From assembly GCA_944474755.1 (NCBI GenBank), contig OX104117.1, positions 68,873,522-68,937,521 of the forward strand: 64,000 nucleotides of DNA, given 5' to 3'. This DNA comes from Limnoperna fortunei (lineage: Eukaryota > Mollusca > Bivalvia > Mytilida > Modiolidae). The position numbers and the translations under genes were made by a program. Under the pieces are notes generated by a model, which searched no databases, was not told the DNA's origin, and worked only from the letters and a program-made list of their open reading frames with translations. Shown piece after piece: positions 11,529 to 22,482 of the stretch (position 1 is its first letter; the number at the start of each line of letters is the position of its first letter).

Positions 11529-11582
11529 CTCTACTGGACTACTGACTTCTCCATCTTTTACTCTCTGTCTCAATTCTGACAT
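11529..11582 (-). CDS. CDS2: CDP-diacylglycerol synthase, coding exon 1 (start codon)
   Basis: First coding exon of phosphatidate cytidylyltransferase, the ER multipass enzyme that makes CDP-diacylglycerol from phosphatidate and CTP for phosphatidylinositol and cardiolipin synthesis. Read on the minus strand it gives 18 codons, MSELRQRVKDGEVSSPVE, then a GTGAGA donor in phase 0. The start matches the human CDS2 N-terminus MTELRQRV at seven of eight residues (family knowledge, from memory). An in-frame TAG lies five codons upstream of the ATG, which supports this start. It is cytosolic and precedes the first membrane segment. The next exon (3360-3502) joins in phase 0 after an intron of about 8.0 kb. 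Whether to call the gene CDS1 or CDS2 cannot be settled; many invertebrates have one gene. Confidence 0.9.
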
Positions 11583-12246
11583 TTCGCTTGTTTGCTAAAT
11601 CACAAACTGTGATCATAAAATTGCTGTATATTTAGTTATGTGCATATCATCTGCTAGTCTCGTCAAAACATCGCAGATAACGAGATCGGACTTTGCAACA
11701 TTGTTATTTCCCCTTAAAAAGACCATTAAGCGGCAAATTCAAAATAAAATTAATGACCCCTGAGACATATTCAGTTTACACAGGAACCTATAAATCAACT
11801 GGTCCCAGATTTACAACAATATTGTTAATTAAATCAGAAATATGTTTTATATCGTAATTAAATCAAACCAATTAACTCATATACTGTTTGATTAATTTAA
11901 ATAACTATTGAGGCAATTATTGGTAAATAGATGTCATTACAATTATGGCACCATCTGTTGTATACAAGTAAACTTCAATTAAGTTAAACATAATAATTAT
12001 GATAACTAATATGGCAGTGTTTTCTCAAAACCTGTCAATTTCCGCATTAATTAAACAATTCAGATTTCACACGTGAGCATATGCATAAAAAACAGAGCAT
12101 GAATTATCCAGATAATATAGAAATTTTCGGCTTGGAATAAAAGTCCCACTATAAACTAAAGATACATAGAAAGCTTAACAGATAAGAGAAACTTATTTTA
12201 TTTGTATTTTAAAAATTTATGTAATTATGAAAGTTGACCACAGGGG
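11583..12246. other. Upstream region of the CDS gene
   Basis: Presumed 5' UTR and promoter of the minus-strand CDS gene. There is an in-frame TAG just upstream of the ATG. No TATA box or other core element stands out. A non-coding first exon further right cannot be excluded. Confidence 0.4.
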
Positions 12247-12400
12247 CTCATCTTCTCAAGTCAGGGGTTTTGCAGTGAGTCCTCGTTCGCTCTATCCTCT
12301 CAAGTGAAGGGTTATGAGTCCTCGCTAGCTCCATTACGTAATGATGAAGCTAACGAGGACTCAGAACCGATTGAGCGAATAAGAACGACGACAGATGTTT
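12247..12400. repeat. Fold-back repeat, CCTCNNAAGTCAGGG family, copy A
   Basis: Contains GAGTCCTCGCTAGCT (12317) facing AGCTAACGAGGACTC (12348), an inverted repeat of about 28 bp per arm with little loop, plus two direct copies of the motif CTCAAGT(C/G)A(G)GGGTT. Shares its end motif with the hairpins at 14889 and 28908. Confidence 0.65.
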
Positions 12401-12969
12401 TACAGAGTTGAATCGACTTTTCCTGTCTGTTCAACTGTTTGTAAAAAATAATATTTGCAATTTAAGTGGACACTTCCAGTTGAAGAAGCTAACGACAAAT
12501 GTGGAAGATCTTTCACAATAACAAATTATGTTTGTGTTATTTGGATTTTGCCCACAAACAAATATCGAAATAACGAAACCGAATAACCTCGTGTTGTATA
12601 GGTACCTTAATAGCAAGTTTAAATACCGAGGTTTAATATTTGGACTTACTGATTGCCGAACTCTTATTTCATTAACTCATAAAACTTTCCGATGTTTGAC
12701 GTGTTTGCTAAAATTTAAAAGCAATCCAGCTAATTGGTCAATAATTCATTTGAAGATAAGTTGAGAATATCATCAAATTCTACATGTTTTATAAAAATGT
12801 GTCCAGATATTTAAATCGTTTGCAAGATAAAAAACTATTTTCAAATATAAATGGTACTGGTCGGTCTAAATACTACTTAGCCCGGGCAAAGTGCATTTAG
12901 CTCCAATTGTACACCTAGCCCATCAAATCATAGAGTTTTTACGTGTTTAATATTTCGTATTGTCACGCG
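12401..12969. other. Intergenic stretch
   Basis: No gene recognised. A 78-codon plus-strand frame at 12528-12764 shows no family motif and is treated as chance. Confidence 0.5.
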
Positions 12970-13360
12970 CCATAACAATGGCTGTGTGCCGGAATGCCAA
13001 CATTTTGAAAGATCAAAGAACATTGTAGGCTCTCATTCGTGAGGATTAAGGGGTCCCCCATACAGGTTATTAATTAACTGTAAAGGTAAAATTGTGTAAT
13101 ATTGTACTGGTGTAATAAATTATATTGAGTGATAGTATTTGTATATGTGCCTTGTGAATTTAAAAATTCTGCCTTCAGTCAATAAATACTTAACAAAATT
13201 ATAAATTTTTAAAACAGATTTTAAGATACAAATACTATAGATAATAAATAGATATTTGCATATTTTCAAAGAATATATTTTGAATACTTTTTTTATCATT
13301 TTATTTTATCATTATAAATACATTCATTTATAGCAAAATAAAACAAACAGATAATAATTA

Positions 13361-13495
13361 GGAACTACATTGCACATTAAAATTATAAACTCAGTACAAA
13401 TAATTCAGCACAAGTAAAGTCTATTACTAGGAACTACATTGCACATTAAAATTATAAACTCAGTACAAATAATTCAGCACAAGTAAAGTCTATTA
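13361..13495. repeat. Tandem duplication, 66-bp unit
   Basis: Two essentially identical copies at 13361-13426 and 13430-13495 (period 69), starting GGAACTACATTGCACATTAA. The near-identity indicates a recent event inside the old MULE element. Confidence 0.9.
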
Positions 13496-13498
13496 AGT

Positions 13499-14250
13499 TT
13501 TTATCCCAGATGGAGCAGCTGTGACACGGCATCCACATAGTCCATGAGTCATTGCTGTTTGCAGTAGGCGGAAAAATCTTCCATAAGTTTGTTCGCTCTT
13601 CCCTGATAGTACGGCATATACAGCTGGACACATAGTACCTTCAAGCTGGATGTGGATGCTGTATATCAGGTTCTGGTTGAAGAGTAATGGGCATGTGTAG
13701 AAGGTCCCATCACAGAATGTGCAGTCTGAAGCAGAAAGATGAGTCGGGTTTTCTGTCGATGCGCAGACAAGGATGCGTTGTCTTTGCGTGGTGTCGAATA
13801 GTGGGAATCGGTCTCAAGTTGTAGTCTGTGTCCACTTGCCATCAAGCTGGATGTCTATAATAGTGGTGGGTAATTTGGGTGTCTGCCTGCTCTGTACAAT
13901 ATTTACTTTGCAGAGTTGAATGTCGGTATCTTCTCAACAACTTCTCTCGAATCGTCGCCCACATGTCATGCTTTGATTAAACTTCTTGGTAGATAGCTGG
14001 TATGGGTCTTAGTTCTTCATGGACATTGGTCGATATCAGGTGCATGATGTCTTCGGCTACAATTTTTGCTTTGTCTGCAGAGTGACTGTGTTGATGCTGT
14101 CCTAGTCCAGTAATAGTGTCGTTCTTGGTGTTGTTACTGGATGGGCATGCTGGTATATTTCATTTTTAGTAAGTTCTTTCACCACGGGTAGTTTTTCCCC
14201 GGAAAAGATAACCATTGAAGACTAAGTTGTTGCCTCCTAAAGTGTAAGCA
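13499..14250 (-). pseudogene. FLYWCH zinc finger + MULE transposase remnant
   Basis: Read on the minus strand, an N-terminal FLYWCH-type finger is visible: GGNNLVFNGYLFRGKTTRG, then ERTY followed by stops where W-x-C is expected, then GQHQHSHSADKAKIVAED with the paired histidines. After a stop and a frameshift comes the MULE transposase start: DRFPLFDTTQRQRILVCAS, ASDCTFCDGTFYTCPLLF and AVYAVLSGKSEQTYGRFF. D-G-T-F is the first catalytic Asp region of MULE enzymes, and the (L/V)-Y-A-(L/V)-L motif follows as expected. The later catalytic Asp and Glu are not present. At least four stops and one frameshift make it non-functional. Confidence 0.85.
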
Positions 14251-14888
14251 GTAGTCACAGTGTAATATTCATGAATTAAGCAGCTTGGTATACTTACTTA
14301 CTATACTTATAATTATTGTAATTAATACATTATATTATAATAAATTTGTTAATTTTCACATTTTTAACAAAATTAAGTGTAATGCTTGAAATATTAATTA
14401 ATTTATTTATAATTCCTTTTTACCTAAAAAACACAATAATAATAAGTTCTAAATACATGTAATTTTAAAATTTTAAAATTCACCCTTTTCTGTAAAAAAG
14501 GTTATTTTACCTATAATTATACCTACACCCCTTGTTATACCCCTTTGTAACCACTAAAACAACAAAACTTAATTATGTGATTTTTAAAATGTTGGCATTC
14601 CGGGAACACCCCATAACAATACAATTACAAAGACCTGCGGGAAGCCACTCGTGACAATAATTGCTGTAATAATTATTTGTTAGTTAGTTTTTACTGTTCA
14701 ATCAGACTCATTCATGAATAATTTTAAAGTAAAACAAATAAATGCTAAATAAACACAAAATTTACTTCAATATAGGTGTTTCGTTGCCAATTTAGCACGC
14801 ATTATTTTAACGCTAAACTTAAAATAAACCTAAATGAAAAAGATTTAATGGTACAGATTTTACTTAAAACGCAAGAATTTAATTAAAC

Positions 14889-14946
14889 CATCCTCACAAG
14901 TCAGGAGTCTGATTCGCGGACTCAGAACCCCTGACTTGGGAGGATG
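14889..14946. repeat. Fold-back repeat, CCTCNNAAGTCAGGG family, copy B
   Basis: A near-perfect palindrome: CATCCTCACAAGTCAGGAG faces CCCCTGACTTGGGAGGATG around a loop near GATTCGCGGACTC. Confidence 0.8.
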
Positions 14947-15839
14947 AATTAAACTGAACTAAAATATTTTAAAGAACCGTTTAGGGTCATTTGATTTGTT
15001 TGATTCACGGCTTGCTATGGGTACCGATGTACTTAGGGATATTCAAGTAACTCAAAACACTATTTTTAATCTAATATCGAACAGTTGACAAGATATAAGA
15101 AAATGACAAAACATATTAAATGACTTTTCCATAATGCAAACTTCAGGGCCGGATACTGCATTTTTTATCTAGTATATTTCATTTACTGGACAAAATATTT
15201 TTCAAATTTTAGAATATTCTTAATTACCATGACATCAAAGAATCGCAAATTGTGAAATTCTGAATAAACAAGTCTTTACTATGAATTTTGGTGTGTCGCA
15301 TGGAACAAAAACTCCTTTAATATCTAAAGCACACTTAATTTTCTTTATTTATTTTTATTTTATCTTATTTATTATTATTATTATTTTATTTATTGATTTA
15401 TTGATTTTTTGCTTACATTGAACATATATAGATAAAGAATTTTATTATGCTGTTTCAATACAAAAATCCTGTAAATCATATATCATATTTAGTATAAACG
15501 ATCGTGTCTCAGTTAATGTTTTACAATAGAGATTCCGTCATTTACACAGACTTTGTTAAGGGAGTGATGCCTGCTGTAAAGTAAACATTAAATTGGGGCG
15601 AGGGGCACGGTAATGGTCAAGATAAACTTATATTAACATAAATGCTATGGTTGACATCGTCAGCTGGTTCATAGATATTAGATTAGTGCTACACGGTAGA
15701 TCTCAACTTTATTTCAACCGTTTTGTACATGTCTCGAAAATAATCAGAATAAACACGAAATGTGTTGTCAATAATGTAGGAAATACTTACCTTTCACCGC
15801 TGTAAGTTAGTTTTTGTCCGTCTTGAGGATTGTTTGTTT
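14947..15839. other. Intergenic stretch
   Basis: AT-rich with an ATT/ATTT microsatellite at about 15340-15412. A good minus-strand donor sequence GTAAGTATTT lies at 15782-15791, without a convincing exon beside it. No gene recognised. Confidence 0.5.
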
Positions 15840-16130
15840 GTATTAATGGAGTTATCTCAATTTTTAGCTATATCATGGCTTCAAGTTTTCATTGGGGAGG
15901 AAACCGGCGTACCTGTTGAAAACCTCGATCTTTGGCAGGGAACATATAACAACAAAATAAGGGTTGGAAATGAGCGCATCATGACCGCCGTAAGACGCTG
16001 TCTCCCAACCGTTGTGTTGACAAGCCAGTGATCATGGATGCCTAACTACCTCAACTACTCGGCCATGCACTGAGGACCTTCCCGTCCCCATGTTGGCGAT
16101 TCATAGCTTGTCTCGTCCATGGGTCAACTG
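15840..16130 (-). mobile_element. SINE, tRNA-headed, degraded
   Basis: Reverse-oriented copy. It carries the tail side first (TTTTTAGCTATATCATGGC, GGGGAGGAAACCGG) and ends near CTCAACTACTCGGCCATGCACTGAGG, the complement of a tRNA-like head. A 65-codon plus-strand frame through it is not a gene. Confidence 0.75.
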
Positions 16131-16640
16131 ATATTGCTTATTATTGCATACATACGTACAATTTAAAAGTATAGCATGAACAAATTAGCATCTTCAAAAC
16201 TTCATAGAAAGATTACACATATATTGAGGTTGTGTACATGCTTTTATGGAATTGTTTTACATTTCAAATATTTTATTGATTAAATCAAAGGGATTAGATA
16301 ACAGGCTAGGCCTATATACATCTTCTCCCAAACAAGATGGAAATACAAACAAGAACATAACATATATTACAAATATCGTTGAACAACATGCCAGTCAACC
16401 CACACTACACTCATTTAATTCTATGAAAATGAAATGTATTCAACAATTGCTAGATCGAAGATATCTTTCTATATAGTTAAGAGCAATTATTTACAAAATG
16501 AGTGTACTGTAGGTTAAGAGGAATGTTTAATTATCGTGAATATTTATACTCTTTATGTGTTGCATTTAGTATGATCATCGATTCCACCAGGCATATTAAA
16601 TTATTCTCTGTGGATACAGACATAATATATAAAGTTACTT
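16131..16640. other. Intergenic stretch
   Basis: Nothing recognised; a 76-codon frame at 16246-16476 has no motif. Confidence 0.45.
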
Positions 16641-17082
16641 TTTGAAGGACAAACAAACAAAAATATGGAATTGTTCGAGGATTTATTCCCCTCATTTTAT
16701 AGTCTTTGAAACTTATAAATTTTTTAGTACATCGACAGAAGACATTTTATGTAATCAACTCATCCTACAGCTTGCAACCAAGATACCAGAATTTTCACAG
16801 AAAGATTCCACATGTGTTGATGTTGTGCATCTGCCATTATGGAATTGTTCGAGGATTTTTTCCTAATTTTCCAGACTTGAGAATTTCGTAATTTTTAGTA
16901 CATTTCCAGAAGACTATACCTATTTTGTGTAATAAACTCCCGTTACATTTTTAACCCAGATCCAAGAAACTTCACAGAAAGTGTGTGCATGTATTGAATT
17001 CGTGGACCTGCTATTATGGAATGAAGTGCAAACACGGATTATAGAATAGTTAAGTCGAACCGGCGGTCGGGCAAAATAGGAT
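16641..17082. repeat. Dispersed ~190-bp repeat (R190), left half of an interrupted array
   Basis: Two copies of a unit whose landmarks are CACAGAAAGATTCCACATG, then ATTATGGAATTGTTCGAGGA, TTTTCCAGACTTG, and a TACCTATTTTGTGTAAT-like step. Related arrays lie at 22491-23110, 35860-36420 and 44170-44350 and, reversed, at 20200-20530. It is interrupted at 17082 by the 5.4 kb element and resumes at 22491. Confidence 0.8.
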
Positions 17083-17180
17083 GGTTGTAGGAAAGAAAGT
17101 CACAGGAAAAAAAGTCACGGAAAAAAAGTCATGGATAAAAAGTCATAGGAAAAAAAGTCACAAGAAAAAAAGTCACAGGG
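17083..17180. repeat. Left terminal GTCACAGG tandem array
   Basis: About six copies of an AAAAAAAGTCACAGG-like unit on the plus strand. It forms the left inverted terminus of the 5.4 kb element; the complementary array is at 22362-22476. Confidence 0.85.
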
Positions 17181-17403
17181 GAAAAAAAATTAAAATAAAT
17201 AAGTTGTATTGGTTTTGAATGTGTGGGTTTTTTGCAAGATTTATATTCTTGTGTATAAAAAGTTAAGTGGATATTTAAAGACATTTGATTTTAAAATATA
17301 TATTATAACAAATTAACAAAATTTTATCATATAAAAACAAAACAATAAATAAGCATTTAGAAGTACAGTAATTGGTCACACATGTTCATTTTCACAACAC
17401 ATT

Positions 17404-17545
17404 ATTGAGAGGGCGGACAGGGTAGTGGGAGACAGGGAGAGAGGGGGAGGGAGAAAGGAGTAGAGGGGAGGGAGAAAGGAGATGAGGGGAGGGAGAAAGG
17501 AGCTGAGGGGAGGGAGAATGGAGAAAGGGGGAGGGAGAAAGGAAA
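17404..17545. repeat. Purine-only GAGGGGAGGGAGAAAGG minisatellite (left)
   Basis: About six copies of a 19-20 bp all-purine unit. Its twin at 21880-22016 has the same orientation, while the short flank GGGCGGACAGGGTA occurs inverted at the far end (near 22005-22025). Proline/serine-rich frames on the minus strand here are artefacts of the repeat. Confidence 0.85.
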
Positions 17546-19489
17546 TAATCAAAAAAGAGGGAGGCAGTACTAGTACAAATATATTCTTTAATTCGTACCT
17601 GAAAATCATTTAATAAGTGCCAATTCATTGATTTAATTGAAAAAAGATTAGAAAATTTTTCGTAAAACTCCAGTAAAGAGATAAATTGCATCCAAATGAT
17701 CAGAATTTTTACTATGCTAGTATGCAGTAAGGTTTTTCCTAAAGCGTATGTCTGTCCCTTTTCTATATTGTGATCACTTATTGACTAGGTGTCTGTCGTC
17801 TGTTATCTGTCCGTTGTTAACTTTTTAAACAATCTTCTTCTCTGACACCACTAAGAGTACCTAGTTTTAGCTTTGTATCCATGAGTTTGATCCATGTATG
17901 TAAAACAAATATTAATCAAAGCGCAGTTTGCACTGGTGGTGTTTTATTGCATGTAGTACGTAATACCGGTAGATTTTAAAGCAAATGAAGTTTTGTTAGT
18001 TCGTTTACATTGAAAATTGTAACAATTTCAATAAGACGTTGCGCACGTTATTGGGGCTCTAAACGTAGCGTCATTTGAGCTTTTTGACGTTACATTAAAT
18101 ATTACGTCGTGCACCTTAAAAGAGGGTTTTATATCTAGATTTGTATGTCTATGTCCACAATAAATAACAATTTATTGATCAAATTGTATTTAAATTCGCA
18201 CACATACGTTTTGCGCATTAATATTTTCCTTATCGAATATATTTATAATATGTTCATGCAACTTTGTTTATAATAACATCGTTTAAAAAATGTAGCGCTA
18301 ACGAAACGACTATAGAAATAGATAAACTCATGTAAATCTGACAAAAATATATGTTGTACTATAAAAATTCATGGAAAAATTATTGAGAAAAAAAACGCAT
18401 ATCTAAAATGATATTATATTTTTCAGTGTGTGAATTTAAAGTGCGGCAAATACGTCGAAAGTCGTAATAAATCGGTAAAAAATTACACAAATGTGTTCGT
18501 AACAAACGTTACTAGACATGATTGAATGTATAGCGCTTTCACAATACATGAAAACAAAATGAAAAGGGGCAAAATTTGTGAAATTGAGAAAAACACATTC
18601 TTGGAAAAGTGTTTATTTTTCAATTTAACAGTTTTATACAAATAAAAAACATTAAAATACGTAATTCAGAGTAATGATTACGCCACCATACTAGATTTTG
18701 GGTACCTAACACTCATGGCAAATTTCAGGAAAATAAGGGACTAAACGCTCTGAATGTCCAAATGACCTGGTCTTGCTTTTCTTGTTAGAACGATTTATGA
18801 GGGAAATCTTGGTTAAATATTTTTAGTGTCTAATTATTCCAGTATATTGGTTATCAAAGGCGTTTTGATCCACAACTAAAAATACAAGTGTATTGACACT
18901 TTCGTCATCCATTAAAGGTCTCCGAACCAAAAATATTTACTAGTATCGGAAACTAAAAAAGACCCAACAACCTGCGGTAAGTCTAAGGTATGTTATATTC
19001 ATAATTACACTTGTAAAAAAAAATATTTCTACACATGGAAAGCCTGTAATGCTCGCATTACTCATTACAAAAACTTTAGTTTAATCGACATGAACATTAC
19101 ACAAAATTTGTGGCCATCTTGAATTTAGGATCTGCGCCAAAATCTTTAAATTTATACAGTATCACAATTATATTTGCTACTCAGATTTTTCAGAGCAAGA
19201 TTCATTTTAATTTCCGCCAATCAGAACATCAATGGTTCTAGTAGCCACAATGCATTTTACAATGCCAGAAAATTACCCTGATATCAGTTCTGCATAATTT
19301 GATTTAAATAAGTGAAATAGTTTCCGAAACCAGTAGTGCCTCTGGAGTTCTATGTTCCAGTGTTGTGCCCATCTTGGTTTTAGGATCAGTACCAAAGATT
19401 CACGATTTATAGAAAAGTAATACAGTACACTGGTTTATGTATCTGAGAGCTGCCCTGTAACAATCTGAACTATTTTTCACAAGTGTTAG
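17546..19489. other. Interior of the 5.4 kb element, no gene seen
   Basis: AT-rich sequence with several CG-containing words (18020-18120). No transposase motif and no long frame. Confidence 0.5.
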
Positions 19490-20150
19490 TTGAAGAACAT
19501 GGGTCAACACATGTTTTGGCCAATATCTCACAATGTTATACAGCTACAGAAAAAAACCCGTTACATTAAAATGATCAGCACATTCAATCTTTTTTAATTT
19601 TTGTTTGTTTAACTGCCTGTAGGAGTTATGGACATTAAGTTACGATATTTTTTAGAAAATTGTCAGTTTTGACAGTATAACTTGAAAAATAAAACAGCAG
19701 ATTGATATAGTAAATTGCAACAATGATATGCAAGACAATGCAAATCACTATGTTGGTCTAAATTGTCTGACAACTTCTTAAAGGAGTTTTTGCCCTTTAA
19801 TAATGACTAGAGTGAAACTGTAAATTGCAAAAAATTATCAGCAAGACAATGCCTTTAAATAACGAATATGGTCCAAAATTGTCAGACGAATCCTTACAGG
19901 TGTTTTTGCCCTTTAATAACAATTTTGTTATGAAAATATAAGTATTTGCCTTATAAATTTAAAGCTAGAGTAAAACTGTCAATTGCAAAAATTAACAGAA
20001 GGACATTGCCTACAAACAATTAAATTGTCAAAAATTTGTCCAGTTACTCCTTATAGTATTATATGTAATTTACTCATAATTTTTCTTGAAATTTTTAGTG
20101 TTTGCTTTGTAACTTAAAACCTATAAATTTCTCAATGAATTATCCTCATA
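19490..20150. repeat. Dispersed ~165-bp repeat (R170), inside the 5.4 kb element
   Basis: Three to four diverged units with the landmarks GAGTGAAACTGTAAATTGCA, GATCAGCA, AAATTGTC(A/T)GA, and GGAGTTNTTGCCCTTNAAT. Same family as 59155-60805 and 43430-43727. Confidence 0.75.
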
Positions 20151-20199
20151 CTTACCATGAAGTTTTTATAAAAGAATACATAATGAAACAATTCAACAG

Positions 20200-20530
20200 T
20201 TAACAAAATCGCAAAGTTCCCTAGTCTGAAAATAAGGAAAAAAATCCTCGAACAATAATAGCAGGTGTACAACTTCAATACATTTGCAATCTTTCTGTGA
20301 AATTTAGAGTTCTAAACTGAAAACTGTAGGAGTTGATTACACAATATATGTACTGTCTTCTGTAAATGTGCTCAAAAATGACCAGGTTCCAAGGTCTGGA
20401 AAATTAGGAAACATGCTGGAACACTTCCATAATAGCAGGTGCAACCAATTCAATACATGTGCAATCGTTATGTGAAGTTTCAGAGATCTGGGTTGAAAAC
20501 TGTAGGAGGAGTTGATAAAAAAGATACCCC
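20200..20530 (-). repeat. R190 dispersed repeat, reversed copy
   Basis: Reverse complement of the R190 family: GAACAATAATAGCAGGTG, then AGTTGATTACACAATATATG, then a second unit with CCATAATAGCAGGTGCA. Confidence 0.75.
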
Positions 20531-20617
20531 ATTTCCCCTGCCCGCCTTACTAAACCATACTATAGTCCAAAATCAGAGTGATACTCTAAATTGCAAAAAT
20601 GATCTGTAAGGCAAGGG

Positions 20618-20746
20618 CCACTCTAATTAAAATTAAATCTTTCACTTGCTCCCCCCACTTTTTGCTATGGTCGCTGCGTGTTACAACGCAGTGACCAATA
20701 ACAAAAAGGGGGGAGCAAGTGAAAGATTTAATTTTAATAAGATTGG
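20618..20746. mobile_element. Hairpin MITE, copy 1 of 3
   Basis: A near-perfect palindrome of about 129 bp. The left arm contains TAAATCTTTCACTTGCTCCC and the right arm its complement GGGAGCAAGTGAAAGATTTA, with the tip at GCTGCGTGTTACAACGCAG. Arms end in CCANTCT. Same family as 22594-22700 and 31565-31676. Confidence 0.92.
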
Positions 20747-21094
20747 ACAAGGGCTACAAATAACTCGTTTGGTCCAAGATTGTCAAATGACTTCTTTTTT
20801 TTTGGAGTTATTTCCCTTGAATGACAATTTATGAAATATCAGTTTTCTCCTTTTAAATAAAAAAACTATAGCAGCAAAAGTAAAACTGTAAATAGCACAA
20901 ATAATCAGGCAATTTATGTTACAGCAGCAAATAATCCCTTTTTTATTACATTTATAAGCACCATTTTTTCAGTTTAAATTCCCTTTTAAGTCGATCAGAA
21001 CTTGAGAATTGATTTGAGTTTTGTTTTGAGAAATCTAGACCTAATCATGAATTAATTTTTTTACTAATCAAAATTTTACTCTAAATGTAAAACT

Positions 21095-21294
21095 ATTGTT
21101 TGATTGTTTGATGGTGTTTAACGCCACGTTCAGCAATTTTTCAGCTATATCATGGAGTCCAGTTTTTATTGGGGGAGGAAGCCGGAGTACCCGGAAAAAA
21201 CCCCTGACCTGCGGTAGGAAAACTGGCAATCCTTGTCAATTAAGATTGAAGTCGAGTACACCCTACCTTGACCACTCGGCCACCGAGGCCCCTG
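21095..21294 (-). mobile_element. SINE, tRNA-headed, best-preserved copy
   Basis: On the minus strand it begins GGGGCCTCGGTGGCCGAGTG followed by GTCAAGG, a tRNA-Ser/Leu-like head with a recognisable box A. The body contains CAAGGATTGCCAGTTTTCCT and GGGTACTCCGGCTTCCTCC, and the tail GCTGAACGTGGCGTTAAACA. It is the reference copy for the others in this window. Inserted within the 5.4 kb element. Confidence 0.88.
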
Positions 21295-21504
21295 TAAAAC
21301 TATTAAATGCTGCCTGTAAATTAAAGTGTAGAATAATGTTAATCTTACATGATAGTGAACACAGTTTTCTAAAGGTTTAATAATACAAGGTTGTCCTATT
21401 GTTAAAGAATTTAACGTGTTTCTTATTCAAACTACACCGAGACACAAGAGACCATAAAACAACGATTATTAGTAATTGTAGTTATGAATTTCTGAACATT
21501 TAGG

Positions 21505-21680
21505 TCTGTGTGGACTACTAGTGTTGGTGTACTAGAAATGTAAGTGGATTATAAATCTATGTGGAAATAAGTCTGTATGGACCATAGGTCTGTGTGGACT
21601 ATGTGTTGTATGGACTAGAGATCTGTGTGGACTACAAGTTTGGGTGGACTATGGGTCTATGTGGACACCAGGTCTGGCTG
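21505..21680. repeat. ~20-bp minisatellite (TCTGTGTGGACTA)
   Basis: About eight diverged copies of a unit like GGTCTGTGTGGACTATG. Confidence 0.75.
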
Positions 21681-21879
21681 TATGATTGCAATTAGGTTTC
21701 AGTGTCATGGTTTCATAAATCTACCGGTAACAGTTTATGATCCTCATATTTTTTACCAAAGGGCACGATACACCAATTAAATTCATTTGTTTGTAAAAGC
21801 CGTTTATATGCTTCATGTCCCAAATTTATATCAGTTTTGAGTCAAAATTTAGTGATCTTTTCTATTGCTAGAGAGTTTT

Positions 21880-22016
21880 AAAGAGGGAGAGGTGTAAAGA
21901 GGGGAGGGAGAAAGGAGCCGAGGTGAGGGAGAAAGGAGTAGAGGGGAGGGAGAAAGGAGCTGAGGGGAGGGAGAAAGGAGCTGTGGGGAGGGAGAAAGGA
22001 GAAAGGTACCCCCTGT
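21880..22016. repeat. Purine-only GAGGGGAGGGAGAAAGG minisatellite (right)
   Basis: About six copies, same strand as the left purine array, followed by GTACCCCCTGTCCACCCCCT, the complement of the left flank. Confidence 0.85.
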
Positions 22017-22361
22017 CCACCCCCTCATTATTAAATAAATAAATCACTAAAATGTTGAAGCCATATTTTTGGCTTTGATTTATGTATTAATATAATTGTT
22101 TATCCTATTCTTTTCTTTGGTATACATATTTTTAACTGTTAAAGCAGCACAAAAAGAGCTGTCAACAGTTATGTGTTTTTACTAAAATGTTTTCTAGATT
22201 TTGGTGGACTTGAAACACAATTTTAATTAATATTATTAAATAACTAGTAAGTAATAAAGTAATAAACAAGTTTTACATAAAAATGTGACTATAATTATAT
22301 TAAACATAAAAAAATATTTTCATATTATGACAACATATGTGACCCAGACTACTTATTAATT

Positions 22362-22482
22362 GTGACTTTTTTTCCTGTGACTTTTTTTTCTTGTGACTTT
22401 TTTTCCTGTGACTTTTTTTCCTATCAAAACTGTGACTTTATTTCCTGTGACTTTTTTTCCTGTGACTTTCTTTCCGTTTACC
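22362..22482. repeat. Right terminal GTCACAGG tandem array (inverted)
   Basis: Seven copies of TGTGACTTTTTTTCC, the complement of the 17083-17180 array; forms the right terminus of the 5.4 kb element. Confidence 0.85.

Larger units (their letters stand above)
12980..14610. mobile_element. Mutator-like (MULE) DNA transposon, decayed
   Basis: Ends are inverted repeats: left GGCTGTGTGCCGGAATGCC and right (reverse complement) GGTGTTCCCGGAATGCC, both continuing AACATTTT. The direct repeat CCATAACAAT flanks it at 12970-12979 and 14611-14620, a 9-10 bp target duplication; 9 bp is the known length for Mutator elements. Inside is a minus-strand remnant of a FLYWCH/MULE transposase (13499-14250). A 66-bp sequence (GGAACTACATTGCACATTAA...) is duplicated in tandem at 13361-13426 and 13430-13495. 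About 1.63 kb, shorter than an intact autonomous copy, so it is an internally deleted and mutated element. Confidence 0.85.
17083..22482. mobile_element. 5.4 kb DNA transposon with tandem-repeat inverted termini
   Basis: Direct repeat AATAGGAT at 17075-17082 and 22483-22490 flanks a 5,400-bp element. The ends are inverted: left GGTTGTAGGAAAGAAAGTCA, right (reverse complement) GGTAAACGGAAAGAAAGTCA, each followed by CAGGAAAAAAAGTCAC. Each terminus then repeats a 14-18 bp unit, (A)nGTCACAGG, about six to seven times. Subterminal GGGGAGGGAGAAAGGAG arrays occur at 17404-17545 and 21880-22016. An 8-bp duplication is known for hAT, Zisupton/KDZ and some other superfamilies, so the family is not assigned. 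No transposase was recognised. The interior holds R170 and R190 repeats, a MITE and a SINE, so it has grown by nested insertion. Confidence 0.8.

Noticed and set aside
15782..15830. Good minus-strand donor GTGAAAG|GTAAGTATTT, a possible non-coding first exon of the CDS gene
   Set aside because: No acceptor with a pyrimidine tract was found close to the CDS start codon at 11582, and the neighbouring sequence is SINE-derived. It remains possible but unsupported.
17376..17691. Pro/Ser-rich minus-strand ORFs
   Set aside because: Translation of an all-purine minisatellite.
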